Positions 8,415 to 17,185 of a stretch of DNA of 64,000 nt are shown here, in pieces; the stretch's first letter is position 1, and each line of letters opens with the position of its first letter. Made by a program: the position numbers and the translations under genes. This DNA is from Brevundimonas sp. (lineage in GTDB: Bacteria; Pseudomonadota; Alphaproteobacteria; Caulobacterales; Caulobacteraceae), in contig NZ_JAHBYB010000005.1 in assembly GCF_019636155.1 (NCBI RefSeq), forward strand, positions 124,001 to 188,000, given 5' to 3'. Below the pieces are notes generated by a model. That model saw only the letters and a program-made list of their open reading frames with translations. It did no database searches and was not told where the DNA came from.

Positions 8415-9212
8415 TCAGACGTCCAGATCGACCGTGATCGGACAGTGGTCGGACGGCTGTTCCCAGGCGCGGACCGGTTCGTGGATCACGGCGCTGGCCG
8501 GGACCACGGCCGGCGTCAGGCCGGGCGAGGTCCAGATGTGATCCAGCCGCAGCCCCCGGTTCGACTTGCGGAAGTCCAGGGCGCGATAGCTCCACCAGCT
8601 GGCCAGCTTCTGCGGCTCGGGATAGGCGGCCCGGACCACGTCATGGAAGTCGCCCGCCGACTGCAACCGGTTCAGGGTCTCGACCTCGATCGGGGTGTGG
8701 CTGACCACCTTGGACATGTAGCGGTGGTTCCAGACGTCGAACTCGCTGGGCGCGATGTTGAAGTCGCCGCACATCAGAAGAGGGGCGCCGCGATCCTGCC
8801 CCGCCACAGTCGCGGTCAGCTGTTCGTAGAAGTCCATCTTGTGATCGAATTTCGGGTTCAGCGCCCGGTCCGGCACGTCGCCGCCGGCCGGGATGTAGAA
8901 ATTCTGCACATCCACCCCGGCGATCCGGGCAGAGACGCAGCGCGCATGGCCCAGGCGGCAGGCCTGGAAGGTCCGGGACTCGCCGATCGGCAGGCGCGAG
9001 GCGATGGCCACCCCGTGCCACCCCTTCTGGCCCGCGACCTTCAGGTGGGGCAGGCCCATCTCGGCGAAGGCGTTGCGCGGGAACTGGTCCTCCAGGCATT
9101 TGATCTCCTGCAGGCACAGGACATCCACCCCCGCCTCGGACACGAAACGGGCGACCTGGTCGATACGCAGGCGGACCGAGTTGATGTTCCAGGTGGCGAG
9201 GCGAAGGGTCAT
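8415..9212 (-). CDS. xthA: Exodeoxyribonuclease III
   Basis: 265 residues, full length for the family. The EEP nuclease fold is clear: N-terminal 'LATWNINSVRLR', metal-binding Glu in 'DVLCLQEIK', catalytic 'CGDFNIAPSEFDVW' with Asp/Asn, 'LRLDHIWTSP', and the terminal 'SDHCPITVDL' with the catalytic Asp-His. The enzyme cleaves at abasic sites and degrades 3' ends in base-excision repair, in the cytoplasm. It lies 7 bases from the end of the permease gene, convergent with it. mutM in the same window acts in the same pathway, but the two are not linked. Confidence 0.95.
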   Translation of the reverse strand: MTLRLATWNINSVRLRIDQVARFVSEAGVDVLCLQEIKCLEDQFPRNAFAEMGLPHLKVAGQKGWHGVAIASRLPIGESRTFQACRLGHARCVSARIAGVDVQNFYIPAGGDVPDRALNPKFDHKMDFYEQLTATVAGQDRGAPLLMCGDFNIAPSEFDVWNHRYMSKVVSHTPIEVETLNRLQSAGDFHDVVRAAYPEPQKLASWWSYRALDFRKSNRGLRLDHIWTSPGLTPAVVPASAVIHEPVRAWEQPSDHCPITVDLDV

Positions 9213-9281
9213 GGGCCGGCTCTACCGCCCGTCCCCCCGAGCCGCAACATGGCGCCGCCCCAAGACAGGGCGGCAGGGCGA

Positions 9282-9737
9282 TCAGGAGATCCAGGTGTTG
9301 CGGCACTGGCCTTCGAGGGACCAGCCGGCGACGCCGGAGCGGGCGCGGCATTCGACGCCCATTCCGGCCAGGGGGCCATGCATGATGCCTGCCTCGATCA
9401 CGGCGAGGCGGCCGTTGTCCTGATAGCGGGGCTGTTTGAACGCGACCCACTGGATCCGCTCGCCGGGCGCGCGCGGGGCGTCGGGATCATAGGTGCGGGG
9501 AAAGGCGACGCCGTAGCGGGCCCAGTCGCAGCGGGGCGACCAGTCGCCCTCCCCGCCGTCCAGCCACAGGGGCGGCGGGGCGTTGTCCGGGCCGAAACGG
9601 TAGTGGTCGCGGGCCACGGCGGCGATGACGGCGCAGTCGTTGCTGTTGCCGGCCATCGGCGACGCGGGCGCCGGTCCGGCCGGGCCGGAGGCGCAGGCGG
9701 CAAGGGCGAGGATGGGGATCAGGGCCAGGGCGCGCAT
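9282..9737 (-). CDS. Small lipoprotein of unknown function
   Basis: 151 residues with a clean lipoprotein signal: MRALALIPILALAAC, lipobox LAAC with Cys15 as the acylated residue. After a Gly/Pro/Ala spacer the mature part contains 'SNDCAVIAAVARDHYRFG', 'SPRCDWARYGV' and 'VECRARSGVAGWSLEGQCRN', giving four Cys that could form two disulfides. No family is recognised. The mature protein looks globular and periplasmic, anchored to a membrane by its lipid. It starts 13 bases after the end of the minus-strand TPP enzyme gene, so the two may be co-transcribed. Confidence 0.75.
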   Translation of the reverse strand: MRALALIPILALAACASGPAGPAPASPMAGNSNDCAVIAAVARDHYRFGPDNAPPPLWLDGGEGDWSPRCDWARYGVAFPRTYDPDAPRAPGERIQWVAFKQPRYQDNGRLAVIEAGIMHGPLAGMGVECRARSGVAGWSLEGQCRNTWIS

Positions 9738-9750
9738 GGACGCCTTTCGT

Positions 9751-11424
9751 CTATTTCGAGCGAAGGCCGCTGATCGTGCGCCCGGGGGCGATGTCCTCGG
9801 CCGAGGTGATCAGATGAACGAGGGCCGGGCGCGCCTGTTCCCGCGCCGCCGTGCGGGCGGCGTCCAGGGCGGCGGGAAAGTCGGCCGTGGTCTCGCAGCG
9901 CACGGCGAAGGCGCCGAAGGCCTCGGCGTATTTCACAAAGTCGGGGTTCCTCAGATCGGTGGCGATCACCCGCGGCGCGCCCGGATAGTGGGTTTCCTGG
10001 TGCATCCGGATGGTGCCGTAGGTCCCGTTATCGACCACCACCACGACCACGCCCAGGCCGTGCTGGGCGGCGGTGGCCATCTCCTGGGCCGTCATCATGA
10101 AGTCGCCGTCTCCGGCGATGCAGACGACCTCGCGGTCCGGATGGACGCTCTTGGCGGCGACGGCGGCCGGATAGCCATAGCCCATTGCGCCCGAGGTCGG
10201 CGCCAGCTGGGTGCGGCAGGCTCGGTGGCGATAGAAGCGATGCAGCCAGGCGGCGAAATTGCCCGCGCCGTTGGTCACCACGGCCTCGGCCGGCAGAGCC
10301 TGGGCCAGATGGGCCATGCATTCGCTCATGTTCACCGCACCGGTGACGTCCACCGGGGTGGAGAAGGCCTGATAGTCGGCGTGGGCGGCCTTGGCCTCTT
10401 CATGCCAGGCGCGGCCCGGATCGAGGACCGACAGGGCGTGGGCGGCCAGGCTGTTGTCCGCCGTGGCGCTGAGCGATGGCGTCCAGACCCGACCCAGTTC
10501 CTCGGCCCCCGGATGGATGTGGACCAGGGTCTCGGCCGTGCGCGCGCGGTCCAGCAGGGTGTAGCCCTGGGTCGGATTTTCGCCCAGGCGGGCGCCGATG
10601 GCGAGGATCAGGTCCGCCGCCTTGGCCCGCGCCGTCAGCTTGGGATTGCACCCCAGGCCCAGGTCCCCGGCGTAGTTCGGCCGGTCGTTCGACAGGATGT
10701 CCTTGCGCCGGAAGGACAGGGCGACCGGCAGGCCGATCTTCTCGGCCCAGTCGCCGATGGCGGCGGCGGCTTCGGTGGTCCAGCCCGATCCGCCCAACAC
10801 CAGCAGGGGGCGTTCGGCCCTGCCCAGACGCTCGCGCACCTGATCGACGAAGGCAGGGTCCAGGCCCGCCCTGGCCGGGACCACAGGCTTGACCGGCGCC
10901 GGGCCGCCCTGGGCGTGCAGCAGGTCTTCGGGCAGGGCCACGACGACCGGACCCATCCGGCCCTGAAGCGCCGTGGCGAAGGCGCGTTCCACCACCTCGA
11001 CCGTGCGTTCGGGGCTTTCGATCTCGGTCGCCCATTTGGCCAGGCCGCCGAACACCTCGCGGTAGTCCACCTCCTGAAAGGCGCCGCGGCCGCGGTCGGT
11101 CAGGGCGATCTGGCCGACGAACAGGATCATCGGCGTGGAATCCTGGTGCGCCGTGTGCACGCCGATGCTGGCGTGGGTGGCGCCGGGCCCGCGCGTGACC
11201 ATGCAGACGCCGGGGCGGCCCGTCAGCTTGCCATAGGCCTCGGCCATGTTGGCGGCGCCCGCCTCGTGCCGGCAGGTGACCACCTGGATACGGTCGCGCA
11301 CGTCGGCCAGGGCGTCCAGCACCGCCAGATAGCTTTCGCCCGGCACGCAGAAGACGCGATCCACCCCGTTCATCACCAGGGTTTCGACGAGGCGGCGGGC
11401 GGCGGTGTCGGGAGCTTGGGTCAT
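9751..11424 (-). CDS. Acetolactate synthase-like thiamine diphosphate enzyme
   Basis: 557 residues with the three-domain pattern of ThDP enzymes: N-terminal PYR domain with the catalytic Glu in 'CRHEAGAANMAEAYGKLTG' and 'GPGATHASIGVHTAHQDSTP', a central domain, and a C-terminal PP domain with 'AGDGDFMMTAQEMATAAQHG'. The end of the GDG...NN cofactor motif reads 'VDNGTYG', so the first Asn is Asp. This resembles the catalytic subunit of acetohydroxyacid synthase and the related oxalyl-/sulfoacetaldehyde-type enzymes. No small regulatory subunit (ilvN) follows, and no isoleucine-valine genes are near, so I do not call it ilvB. The substrate is uncertain. Confidence 0.85.
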   Translation of the reverse strand: MTQAPDTAARRLVETLVMNGVDRVFCVPGESYLAVLDALADVRDRIQVVTCRHEAGAANMAEAYGKLTGRPGVCMVTRGPGATHASIGVHTAHQDSTPMILFVGQIALTDRGRGAFQEVDYREVFGGLAKWATEIESPERTVEVVERAFATALQGRMGPVVVALPEDLLHAQGGPAPVKPVVPARAGLDPAFVDQVRERLGRAERPLLVLGGSGWTTEAAAAIGDWAEKIGLPVALSFRRKDILSNDRPNYAGDLGLGCNPKLTARAKAADLILAIGARLGENPTQGYTLLDRARTAETLVHIHPGAEELGRVWTPSLSATADNSLAAHALSVLDPGRAWHEEAKAAHADYQAFSTPVDVTGAVNMSECMAHLAQALPAEAVVTNGAGNFAAWLHRFYRHRACRTQLAPTSGAMGYGYPAAVAAKSVHPDREVVCIAGDGDFMMTAQEMATAAQHGLGVVVVVVDNGTYGTIRMHQETHYPGAPRVIATDLRNPDFVKYAEAFGAFAVRCETTADFPAALDAARTAAREQARPALVHLITSAEDIAPGRTISGLRSK

Positions 11425-11523
11425 GGCCGGGGCGTTAGCAGACCGGCCCGATCTTGGCCATGCAACCCAATGGCCACGCTTGGCGTTACGGCCAAGGTTT
11501 CAACACTGCCCATGGGGAACATC

Positions 11524-11661
11524 ATGCGCAAAATCATCACGCTCGGTCTGATCGCCGCCGCCCTGGCCGTTTCGGCCTGCAACACCATCTCGGGCGTCGG
11601 CCGCGACGTCTCGGCCGCCGGTTCGGCCGTCACCTCGGGCGCCGAACAGGCCAAGAACTGA
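11524..11661 (+). CDS. Entericidin-like small lipoprotein
   Basis: 45 residues: MRKIITLGLIAAALAVSACN, lipobox VSAC with Cys19, then 'TISGVGRDVSAAGSAV' and a short tail. This matches the entericidin A/B family, tiny membrane lipoproteins; the conserved 'CNT..G.G.D...AG' pattern is present. GGGGA lies before the ATG at 11524; an ATG four codons earlier is also possible. In enterobacteria entericidins form an antidote/toxin pair tied to stress and stationary phase, but only a single copy is seen here and its role in alphaproteobacteria is not settled. A strong terminator follows directly. Confidence 0.88.
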   Translation: MRKIITLGLIAAALAVSACNTISGVGRDVSAAGSAVTSGAEQAKN

Positions 11662-11684
11662 TCATCGGCGGCGCCCGGAAACGG

Positions 11685-11722
11685 AAAAGGCCGGCTGGAT
11701 CGCTCCAGCCGGCCTTCTCTTT
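11685..11722 (+). terminator. Intrinsic terminator, probably bidirectional
   Basis: Perfect 11-bp stem GGCCGGCTGGA/TCCAGCCGGCC with loop TCGC, preceded by AAAA and followed by a T-rich tail (TTCTCTTT). It ends the entericidin-like gene and, read from the other side, the minus-strand DUF305/LVIVD gene. Confidence 0.88.
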
Positions 11723-11743
11723 GACTTCAGCCTCGCGGCCGGA

Positions 11744-14191
11744 TCAGCGCAGCTTGGCCGACAGGTCGGTCAGGACGCCGCGCAGGGCGGTGGCCCGGCG
11801 GTTGGCCGCGGCGTCCGAGCCGACGTTCAGGTCGCCGGCCAGGGCGTCGACGCGGCCGGCCAGGGCGGCGTCCTTGGACCCGGCGTCCAGGCGGGCGCCG
11901 ACTTCGGTCAGGGTCGAGGTCAGGGCCGCGATCTTGTCGGCCGGCAGGGCCTGCTGACGGGCCAGCTGATCGACATAGGCCTGAGCCACGACCGGGTGGC
12001 TGGGCCAGGTCACGGGCGTCTGCCGCTGCGGGTTGAAGGTCCGGCCCTGGTCGGCCATGGCGGCGGCGGCGATCTCGGCGGCGCTGAGCTCATCGCTGGG
12101 CTGCAGGGTCAGGACGTCCAGGCCGCGCGCGATCTCGGAACCGTAGATGTGGCCGCCGTACCAGTAGGTCGACCAGTAGCCGCCCAGGATCTCGTGCTGG
12201 GCGTCGATCGGGCCACGGTCGAAATAGGCGATCTCATGGGCGTTGGCCGAGTCGGTGAAGTCGATCACCGACAGCCCGCCCTGATACCAGGCCTGGACGA
12301 AGATATCCCGGCCGGGCACCGGCACGATCGAGCCGTTGTGGGCGACGCAGTTCTCCTGGTCCGTCTGGGGCGCCGGCAGCTTGTAGTAGCCGCGGAACAC
12401 CAGCTTGCGGTCGACGATGTCGTAGAAGGCGTTGGCGCCCCAGTGCATCGGGTCCTGGACGCGACAGCGCGGACGCGAGCCCCCGCCCCATTCATCGGTG
12501 AACAGCACCTTGGTGCCGTCGTTGTTGAAGGTGGCCGAGTGCCAGTAGGCGAAGCCCTGGTCCGACACCGCGTCGATCCGTTGCGGCTTGCGCGGGTCGG
12601 TGATGTCGAAGATCAGCCCGTTGCCCGAGCAGGCGCCGGCGGCGATGTTCAGGGTCGGGAAGACCGTGATGTCGTGGCAGTGGTCGGTGCGGGCGGTGCT
12701 CTGGGTGCCCTCGCCATGATCGCCGCCCTGCCACAGGCCGGCGATGCGGTCGCCGTCGGCGAAGACGGTCGGGCTGTCGATGATGCGGGCGCGCGAGGGA
12801 TCGGCGACCGGAATCTCGATGACATCGACGCGGAACAGGGCGGTGCGCTGATCGCCCGCCTGACCCACGACGCAGCCAGCCAGTTCGCGCTCGTTGCGGA
12901 TGCCGGCGGTGCCCGAGTTGTAGACGATGATGCTGCGGTCGTCGGACGAAACGACCGAATGGGTGTGCGACCCGCGGCAGGTCTGGACCTGGCCGACCTG
13001 GCGCGGCGCGGTGGGCTGGCTGATGTCGAAGATGCGCAGACCGCGGAAGCGTTCGGCGCTGATGTCCTCGGCGATGCCCTCACGACCGCAGTCGACGCGG
13101 CCCGAGTTCTGCTCGACCGACATCAGCAGCAGGTTGCCGACGATGGAGACGTCGCCCTGGCCGCCGGGGCAGACCACCGAGGTGATCAGCTGGGGCGTGT
13201 CGCCCTGGCCCAGACGATACAGGTTGAAGCCGTGGTAGTTGCCGACCGCCATCAGGTCGCCCGAGAAAGCCATGTCGGTGTTGGCGAAGCTGAGGAAGGG
13301 CGCACGCTTGCCGAAGCGGTCGGACATGTCGTCGCCGCCGCTGCGGGTCGGGGTCTCGCCTTCGGCCTCGGGCAGGGGCGGCGGCAGGCCGGCCTCGTTG
13401 CTGGGATCGAAGAAGCCCCTCGGCTTGGGCAGGGTCGAGACCAGATTCAGATTGTGGCCGGCCTGGCCCGCATCGCGGAATCCGGCGGCCAGGGTGGCGC
13501 GCGGATCGGTCGTCAGTTCGCGCGACATGGCGGTCATGCGGCGGATCTCGCCCTGCTGTTCGTTCAGGACGTCGTTGACGAACTCGAACAGCACCGGATC
13601 GTAGGCCGAACCCGAACGGCGCAGCAGGTGGTTCACCATTTCGACCGCGCCCTCGTGGTGGGCGATCATCAGGCTGAGGAATTTGCGGTCGAACTCGACG
13701 CCGCTGGCGGCCGCCAGCTCGGCCATCTGTTCGGGGGTGGCCATGCCGGCCATGGTGTGGCCCGCACCACCCATGTCATGCCCGGCGCCATGATGGGCGT
13801 GGGCGTCGGCGGCCGGGTTGGGCGCGGTCTGGCCCCGCTCGCGCAGCCAGCGCTGCATGAAGCCGATCTCGTCGGCCTGGGTGGCGTTGATGCGGCCGGC
13901 GGCGGCGACCACGCCCTGACGGCTGGTGCGGCCATCGACCAGGGCGGCCATCTGAACCGCCTGGTTATGGTGCACGATCATGTCCTGCATGAAGCGGACG
14001 TCGTCGGCCGAGAAGCGGTTGTTGGCCAGGGTGGCGGCGTCGGAGGCGCTGAGGGTGCGCGACGCCTGGCCGGGCGCGCCCGGCTGGACGATCGGGGCGT
14101 CCTGGGCGGCGGCGGCCCCCGCGGCGAACAGCAGGGCGGCGACGGAGCCCCCGATCAGCAGGCGGGCGGACAGGACAGATCTGGGCGACAC
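11744..14191 (-). CDS. Secreted DUF305-LVIVD beta-propeller fusion protein
   Basis: 815 residues from a GTG at 14191; GGAGG lies five bases upstream, inside the first codons of a slightly longer ATG reading (14203). Signal peptide about residues 1-30. Residues about 45-210 are a DUF305 domain with its two metal-type His pairs, 'MIVHHNQAVQMA' and 'LMIAHHEGAVEM', separated by a His/Met-rich stretch (AHAHHGAGHDMGG). Residues about 290-700 form an LVIVD-type propeller, with repeats such as 'GLRIFDISQPTAPRQVGQ', 'NGLIFDITDPRKPQ' and 'GLSVIDFTDS'. A helical tail follows. DUF305 proteins are often linked to copper or other metal stress; no enzyme activity is established. It is divergent from the zinc-type receptor. 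Confidence 0.87.
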   Translation of the reverse strand: MSPRSVLSARLLIGGSVAALLFAAGAAAAQDAPIVQPGAPGQASRTLSASDAATLANNRFSADDVRFMQDMIVHHNQAVQMAALVDGRTSRQGVVAAAGRINATQADEIGFMQRWLRERGQTAPNPAADAHAHHGAGHDMGGAGHTMAGMATPEQMAELAAASGVEFDRKFLSLMIAHHEGAVEMVNHLLRRSGSAYDPVLFEFVNDVLNEQQGEIRRMTAMSRELTTDPRATLAAGFRDAGQAGHNLNLVSTLPKPRGFFDPSNEAGLPPPLPEAEGETPTRSGGDDMSDRFGKRAPFLSFANTDMAFSGDLMAVGNYHGFNLYRLGQGDTPQLITSVVCPGGQGDVSIVGNLLLMSVEQNSGRVDCGREGIAEDISAERFRGLRIFDISQPTAPRQVGQVQTCRGSHTHSVVSSDDRSIIVYNSGTAGIRNERELAGCVVGQAGDQRTALFRVDVIEIPVADPSRARIIDSPTVFADGDRIAGLWQGGDHGEGTQSTARTDHCHDITVFPTLNIAAGACSGNGLIFDITDPRKPQRIDAVSDQGFAYWHSATFNNDGTKVLFTDEWGGGSRPRCRVQDPMHWGANAFYDIVDRKLVFRGYYKLPAPQTDQENCVAHNGSIVPVPGRDIFVQAWYQGGLSVIDFTDSANAHEIAYFDRGPIDAQHEILGGYWSTYWYGGHIYGSEIARGLDVLTLQPSDELSAAEIAAAAMADQGRTFNPQRQTPVTWPSHPVVAQAYVDQLARQQALPADKIAALTSTLTEVGARLDAGSKDAALAGRVDALAGDLNVGSDAAANRRATALRGVLTDLSAKLR

Positions 14192-14217
14192 GCGGACCTC
14201 CATTATTCAATATTCGA

Positions 14218-14237
14218 TTACGGCGGCGCGACCGTAA
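14218..14237. promoter_or_regulatory. Inverted repeat TTACGG-N8-CCGTAA upstream of the DUF305/LVIVD gene
   Basis: Perfect 6-bp arms, 14218-14223 and 14232-14237, 27 bases before the GTG start of the minus-strand gene. The position suits an operator or leader hairpin. I cannot name a regulator. Confidence 0.3.
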
Positions 14238-14351
14238 CGGCTCCGCTGACGGGCGCCTAGCGTCTTGGACCCGCCATTGCCGCCGTTTCGCCGCGAAAAC
14301 GGCGGAATCCGGGCTTTTGCGCGGCACATGAAAAGAATGTAATTTGCGGAT

Positions 14352-14366
14352 TGTTACAGTATAACA
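14352..14366. promoter_or_regulatory. Zur-like operator TGTTAC-N3-ATAACA
   Basis: A 15-bp near-perfect palindrome, TGTTACAGTATAACA, with one mismatched pair, in an A/T-rich patch 34 bases before the start of the His-rich TonB receptor. It matches the general form of proteobacterial Zur boxes (GTTAT...ATAAC), and it would overlap the promoter. Zur with zinc would repress the receptor. The regulator itself is not in the window. Confidence 0.55.
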
Positions 14367-14400
14367 TAATAGCTTCGGATCGCTGAAGCCGGAGCCGACC

Positions 14401-16512
14401 ATGTCGTTCAGAGCCGCCCTTTTCGCCGCCGCCAGCCTGTCGGTCCTGGCCGGCGCCGCCCGCGCCGAGGACACGCCCCAGACCCGGCCGTCCGACCCGG
14501 CGACCCAGCTGGACGAGGTGATCGTGACCGCCGATCCCCTGGGCCGGTCCAAGGACGACGTCATCTCGAACGTGGCGGTGGTGGGCGGCGACGAACTGGT
14601 GCATCGGCGCCAGGCGACCCTGGGCGAGACCCTGTCGGGCGTGCCCGGCGTCAATGCCGACACCTTCGGCGGCGGCGCCAGCCGGCCGGTGATCCGCGGC
14701 CAGACCGCGCCGCGGGTCAAGGTGATGAACGATGGCGCCGGCATCATTGACGCCTCGGAGATTTCGCCCGACCACGCCGTGTCCGGCGAGATGCTGCTGG
14801 TCGAGGGGGTGGAGATCCTGCGCGGTCCCAGCGCCCTGATCTATGGCGGGGGCGCCATCGGCGGGGCGGTCAATCTGATCGACAAGAAGATTCCCACCGC
14901 CGTTCCGCGCGACGGCGGCGAGGGCGCGGCCGAGGTCCGGCTGGGCACGGCCGACGACGAACGGGCCGGGGTCATCGGCATGACCGTCGGGGCCGGCGGC
15001 CTGGCTCTGCGGCTGGAGGCCTCGACCCGGAGGGCCGACGACTATCGCGTCCCCTTCTACACCCCGCCCGCGCACGAGGATCATGACCACGACGAAGAGG
15101 CGTCCGAAGGCTTCGACCGCCTGGCCGGGTCGTTCAGCAGCGCCCAGTCGGCCACGATCGGCGCCAGCTGGATCGGATCACGCGGCTATTTCGGCGCCGC
15201 CTATACCGAGCAGCACGGCCGCTACGGCCTGCCGGGCCACAGCCATGAGTACGAGGGCTGCCACCTGCATGGGCTGAGCCTGCACTGCGGCGAGCACGGC
15301 CATGACGACGAGGACGACGATCACGATCACGACCATGATCACGAGGAAGGCGAGGCGCCGGTGGTCGATCTGGTCAGCCGCCGCCTGGACGTGCGGGGCG
15401 AATGGCGCGACCCGGTCGCGGGCATAGAGCGGATCCGCTTCCGCGGCGGCCACACCGACTACGCCCATGACGAGATCGAGCACGGGGCCGTGGCCACCAC
15501 CTTCGCCAACGAGGGCAGCGACGCCCGGATCGAGATCCAGCATGCGCCGATCGCCGGCCTGCGCGGGGTGTTCGGCGTCCAGACCTCGGACAGCGACTTC
15601 ATCGCCGGCCTGCCGGGCCAGGACGAGCAGTTCATTCCCCAGAGCCGCACCCGCAACACGGCTGTCTTCCTGGTCGAGGAGAAGCGGATGGGCGACTGGC
15701 GGGTCGAGGGGGCGCTGCGTCAGGAATGGCAGAAGGCCAAGGCCGTCGGCCGCCCCGATGTCGAACACAACCCCTTCTCGGCCTCCCTGGCCGTGACCTG
15801 GGATTTCGCGCCCGGATACGCCGCCTCGATCAGCGCCGCCCGGTCGCAGCGGGCGCCCCATGTGCAGGAGCTTTACGCCGACGGCGTCCATCTGGCGACC
15901 AACACCTATGAGCTGGGCGCGGCGGACCTGTCGGAAGAGACGGTGCAATCGGTCGAACTGGGGCTGCGCAAGACCCAGGGACCGCTGACGGCCGCGTTCA
16001 GCCTGTATCGCTACGCCTATGACGGCTACATCTACGCCGAGACCCTGGATCAGTACGAGGACTTCCGCCTGATCCGCTACGCCCAGGCCGACGCCACCTT
16101 CACGGGGATCGAGGGCGAGGTGCGCTACGCCTTCCGGCCCGACCTGTCGGCCACGGTGTTCGGCGACCGGGTGCACGCCAGCCTGGACGGCGGCGGGCCC
16201 CTGCCGCGCATCCCGGCGGCGCGGCTGGGCCTGCGGGTGGACGGCTATCGCGGCCCGTGGTCGGGCAATGTCGAATATGTGCGCGTGTTCGACCAGGATC
16301 GCATCGCCGACTTCGAGACCGCGACGCCTGGCTACAACACGCTGAACGCCACCGCCGCCTTCGATTTCGAGGCGGGCGGGATGAGCAGCCAGGTCTTCGT
16401 GCGGGGGACCAACCTGCTGGACGAGACGGCGCTGAACCACGCCTCCTTCATCTCGACCCTGGCCCCGCTGCGCGGCCGAAACATCGTGGTGGGTCTGCGG
16501 ACCCGGTTCTGA
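14401..16512 (+). CDS. TonB-dependent outer-membrane receptor, ZnuD-like, probably for zinc
   Basis: 703 residues: signal peptide (1-22), a plug domain beginning 'QLDEVIVTADPLGRS' with 'RPVIRGQTAPRV' and 'EILRGPSALIYGGGAIGG', then a beta-barrel ending in Phe ('VVGLRTRF'). Two His/Asp-rich extracellular loops stand out: around residues 225-231 (HEDHDHD) and 280-314, the latter with two Cys ('GCHLHGLSLHCGEHG') and a run of HD repeats. This His-rich loop plus Cys pair is characteristic of the zinc receptor ZnuD. A Zur-like palindrome upstream supports zinc uptake, energised by TonB. Copper or nickel cannot be excluded. The TonB-box-like sequence is 'EVIVTA'. Confidence 0.88.
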   Translation: MSFRAALFAAASLSVLAGAARAEDTPQTRPSDPATQLDEVIVTADPLGRSKDDVISNVAVVGGDELVHRRQATLGETLSGVPGVNADTFGGGASRPVIRGQTAPRVKVMNDGAGIIDASEISPDHAVSGEMLLVEGVEILRGPSALIYGGGAIGGAVNLIDKKIPTAVPRDGGEGAAEVRLGTADDERAGVIGMTVGAGGLALRLEASTRRADDYRVPFYTPPAHEDHDHDEEASEGFDRLAGSFSSAQSATIGASWIGSRGYFGAAYTEQHGRYGLPGHSHEYEGCHLHGLSLHCGEHGHDDEDDDHDHDHDHEEGEAPVVDLVSRRLDVRGEWRDPVAGIERIRFRGGHTDYAHDEIEHGAVATTFANEGSDARIEIQHAPIAGLRGVFGVQTSDSDFIAGLPGQDEQFIPQSRTRNTAVFLVEEKRMGDWRVEGALRQEWQKAKAVGRPDVEHNPFSASLAVTWDFAPGYAASISAARSQRAPHVQELYADGVHLATNTYELGAADLSEETVQSVELGLRKTQGPLTAAFSLYRYAYDGYIYAETLDQYEDFRLIRYAQADATFTGIEGEVRYAFRPDLSATVFGDRVHASLDGGGPLPRIPAARLGLRVDGYRGPWSGNVEYVRVFDQDRIADFETATPGYNTLNATAAFDFEAGGMSSQVFVRGTNLLDETALNHASFISTLAPLRGRNIVVGLRTRF

Positions 16513-16519
16513 GCCGGGG

Positions 16520-17185
16520 TCAGTCCAGGGCGTTGCGGATGGCGGCGGCGCCCGCCACCGGGGTGATCGCCCCGGCGAACAGCACATAGGCTCCCAGAAG
16601 GGCCGCCGCCGGCCAGGGGTCCGCCCCCTGGCCCGCCCGCGCCAGGGCGCCGGCGCCGAAGACCACCGGCGGAATATAGAGCGGCAGCACCACCACGGCG
16701 ATCAGCAGCCCGCCCCGTCGCGACCCCAGGGCCAGGGCCGCCCCCAGGGCGCCGGTCAGGGCGAACCCCAGGGCGCCGACCAGGGCCGTCGCGGCCGCCA
16801 GGGGCGCCAGGGTGACCGGCAGACCCAGGGCGATCGCCGCCACCGGGGCGGTCAGGGCCAGGGGCAGGCCGACCGCCAGCCACTGGGCCTTGGCCTTGGC
16901 CAGGACCACCAGTTCCAGCGGCGCCGGGCCCAGGGCGATCAGGTCGAGGGCCCCGTCCTCATGATCGCGCTCGAACAGCCGTTCCAGCGACAGGGTCGAG
17001 GCCAGGGCCAGGGCCAGCCAGGCGATCCCGCCGGACAGGGGCGTCAGGGCCTCCGGCGCCGCACCGACCGTCAGCGGAACCAGCACCGTCAGGGTCAGGA
17101 AGAAGCCGCAGGCCAGGAGCGGGCCTCCGCCCCCGGCCCAGGCCAGGGCCAGTTCGCGCCGCCACAGGATCATCAGGGCCGTCAC
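16520..17185 (-). CDS. ccmB: Heme exporter protein CcmB
   Basis: 221 residues, the usual CcmB length, with six hydrophobic helices and the family N-terminus 'LMILWRRELALAWAGGGG' and 'LERLFERDHEDGALDLIALG', 'LYIPPVVFGAGAL'. The GTG start overlaps the ccmA stop by four bases (GTGA), which indicates translational coupling. CcmB is the membrane subunit of the CcmABC(D) complex that releases holo-CcmE during cytochrome c maturation. The gene that normally follows, ccmC, is absent here: the next gene is the TonB receptor on the other strand, seven bases away. The later ccm genes are found at 52.8 kb. Confidence 0.93.
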   Translation of the reverse strand: MTALMILWRRELALAWAGGGGPLLACGFFLTLTVLVPLTVGAAPEALTPLSGGIAWLALALASTLSLERLFERDHEDGALDLIALGPAPLELVVLAKAKAQWLAVGLPLALTAPVAAIALGLPVTLAPLAAATALVGALGFALTGALGAALALGSRRGGLLIAVVVLPLYIPPVVFGAGALARAGQGADPWPAAALLGAYVLFAGAITPVAGAAAIRNALD

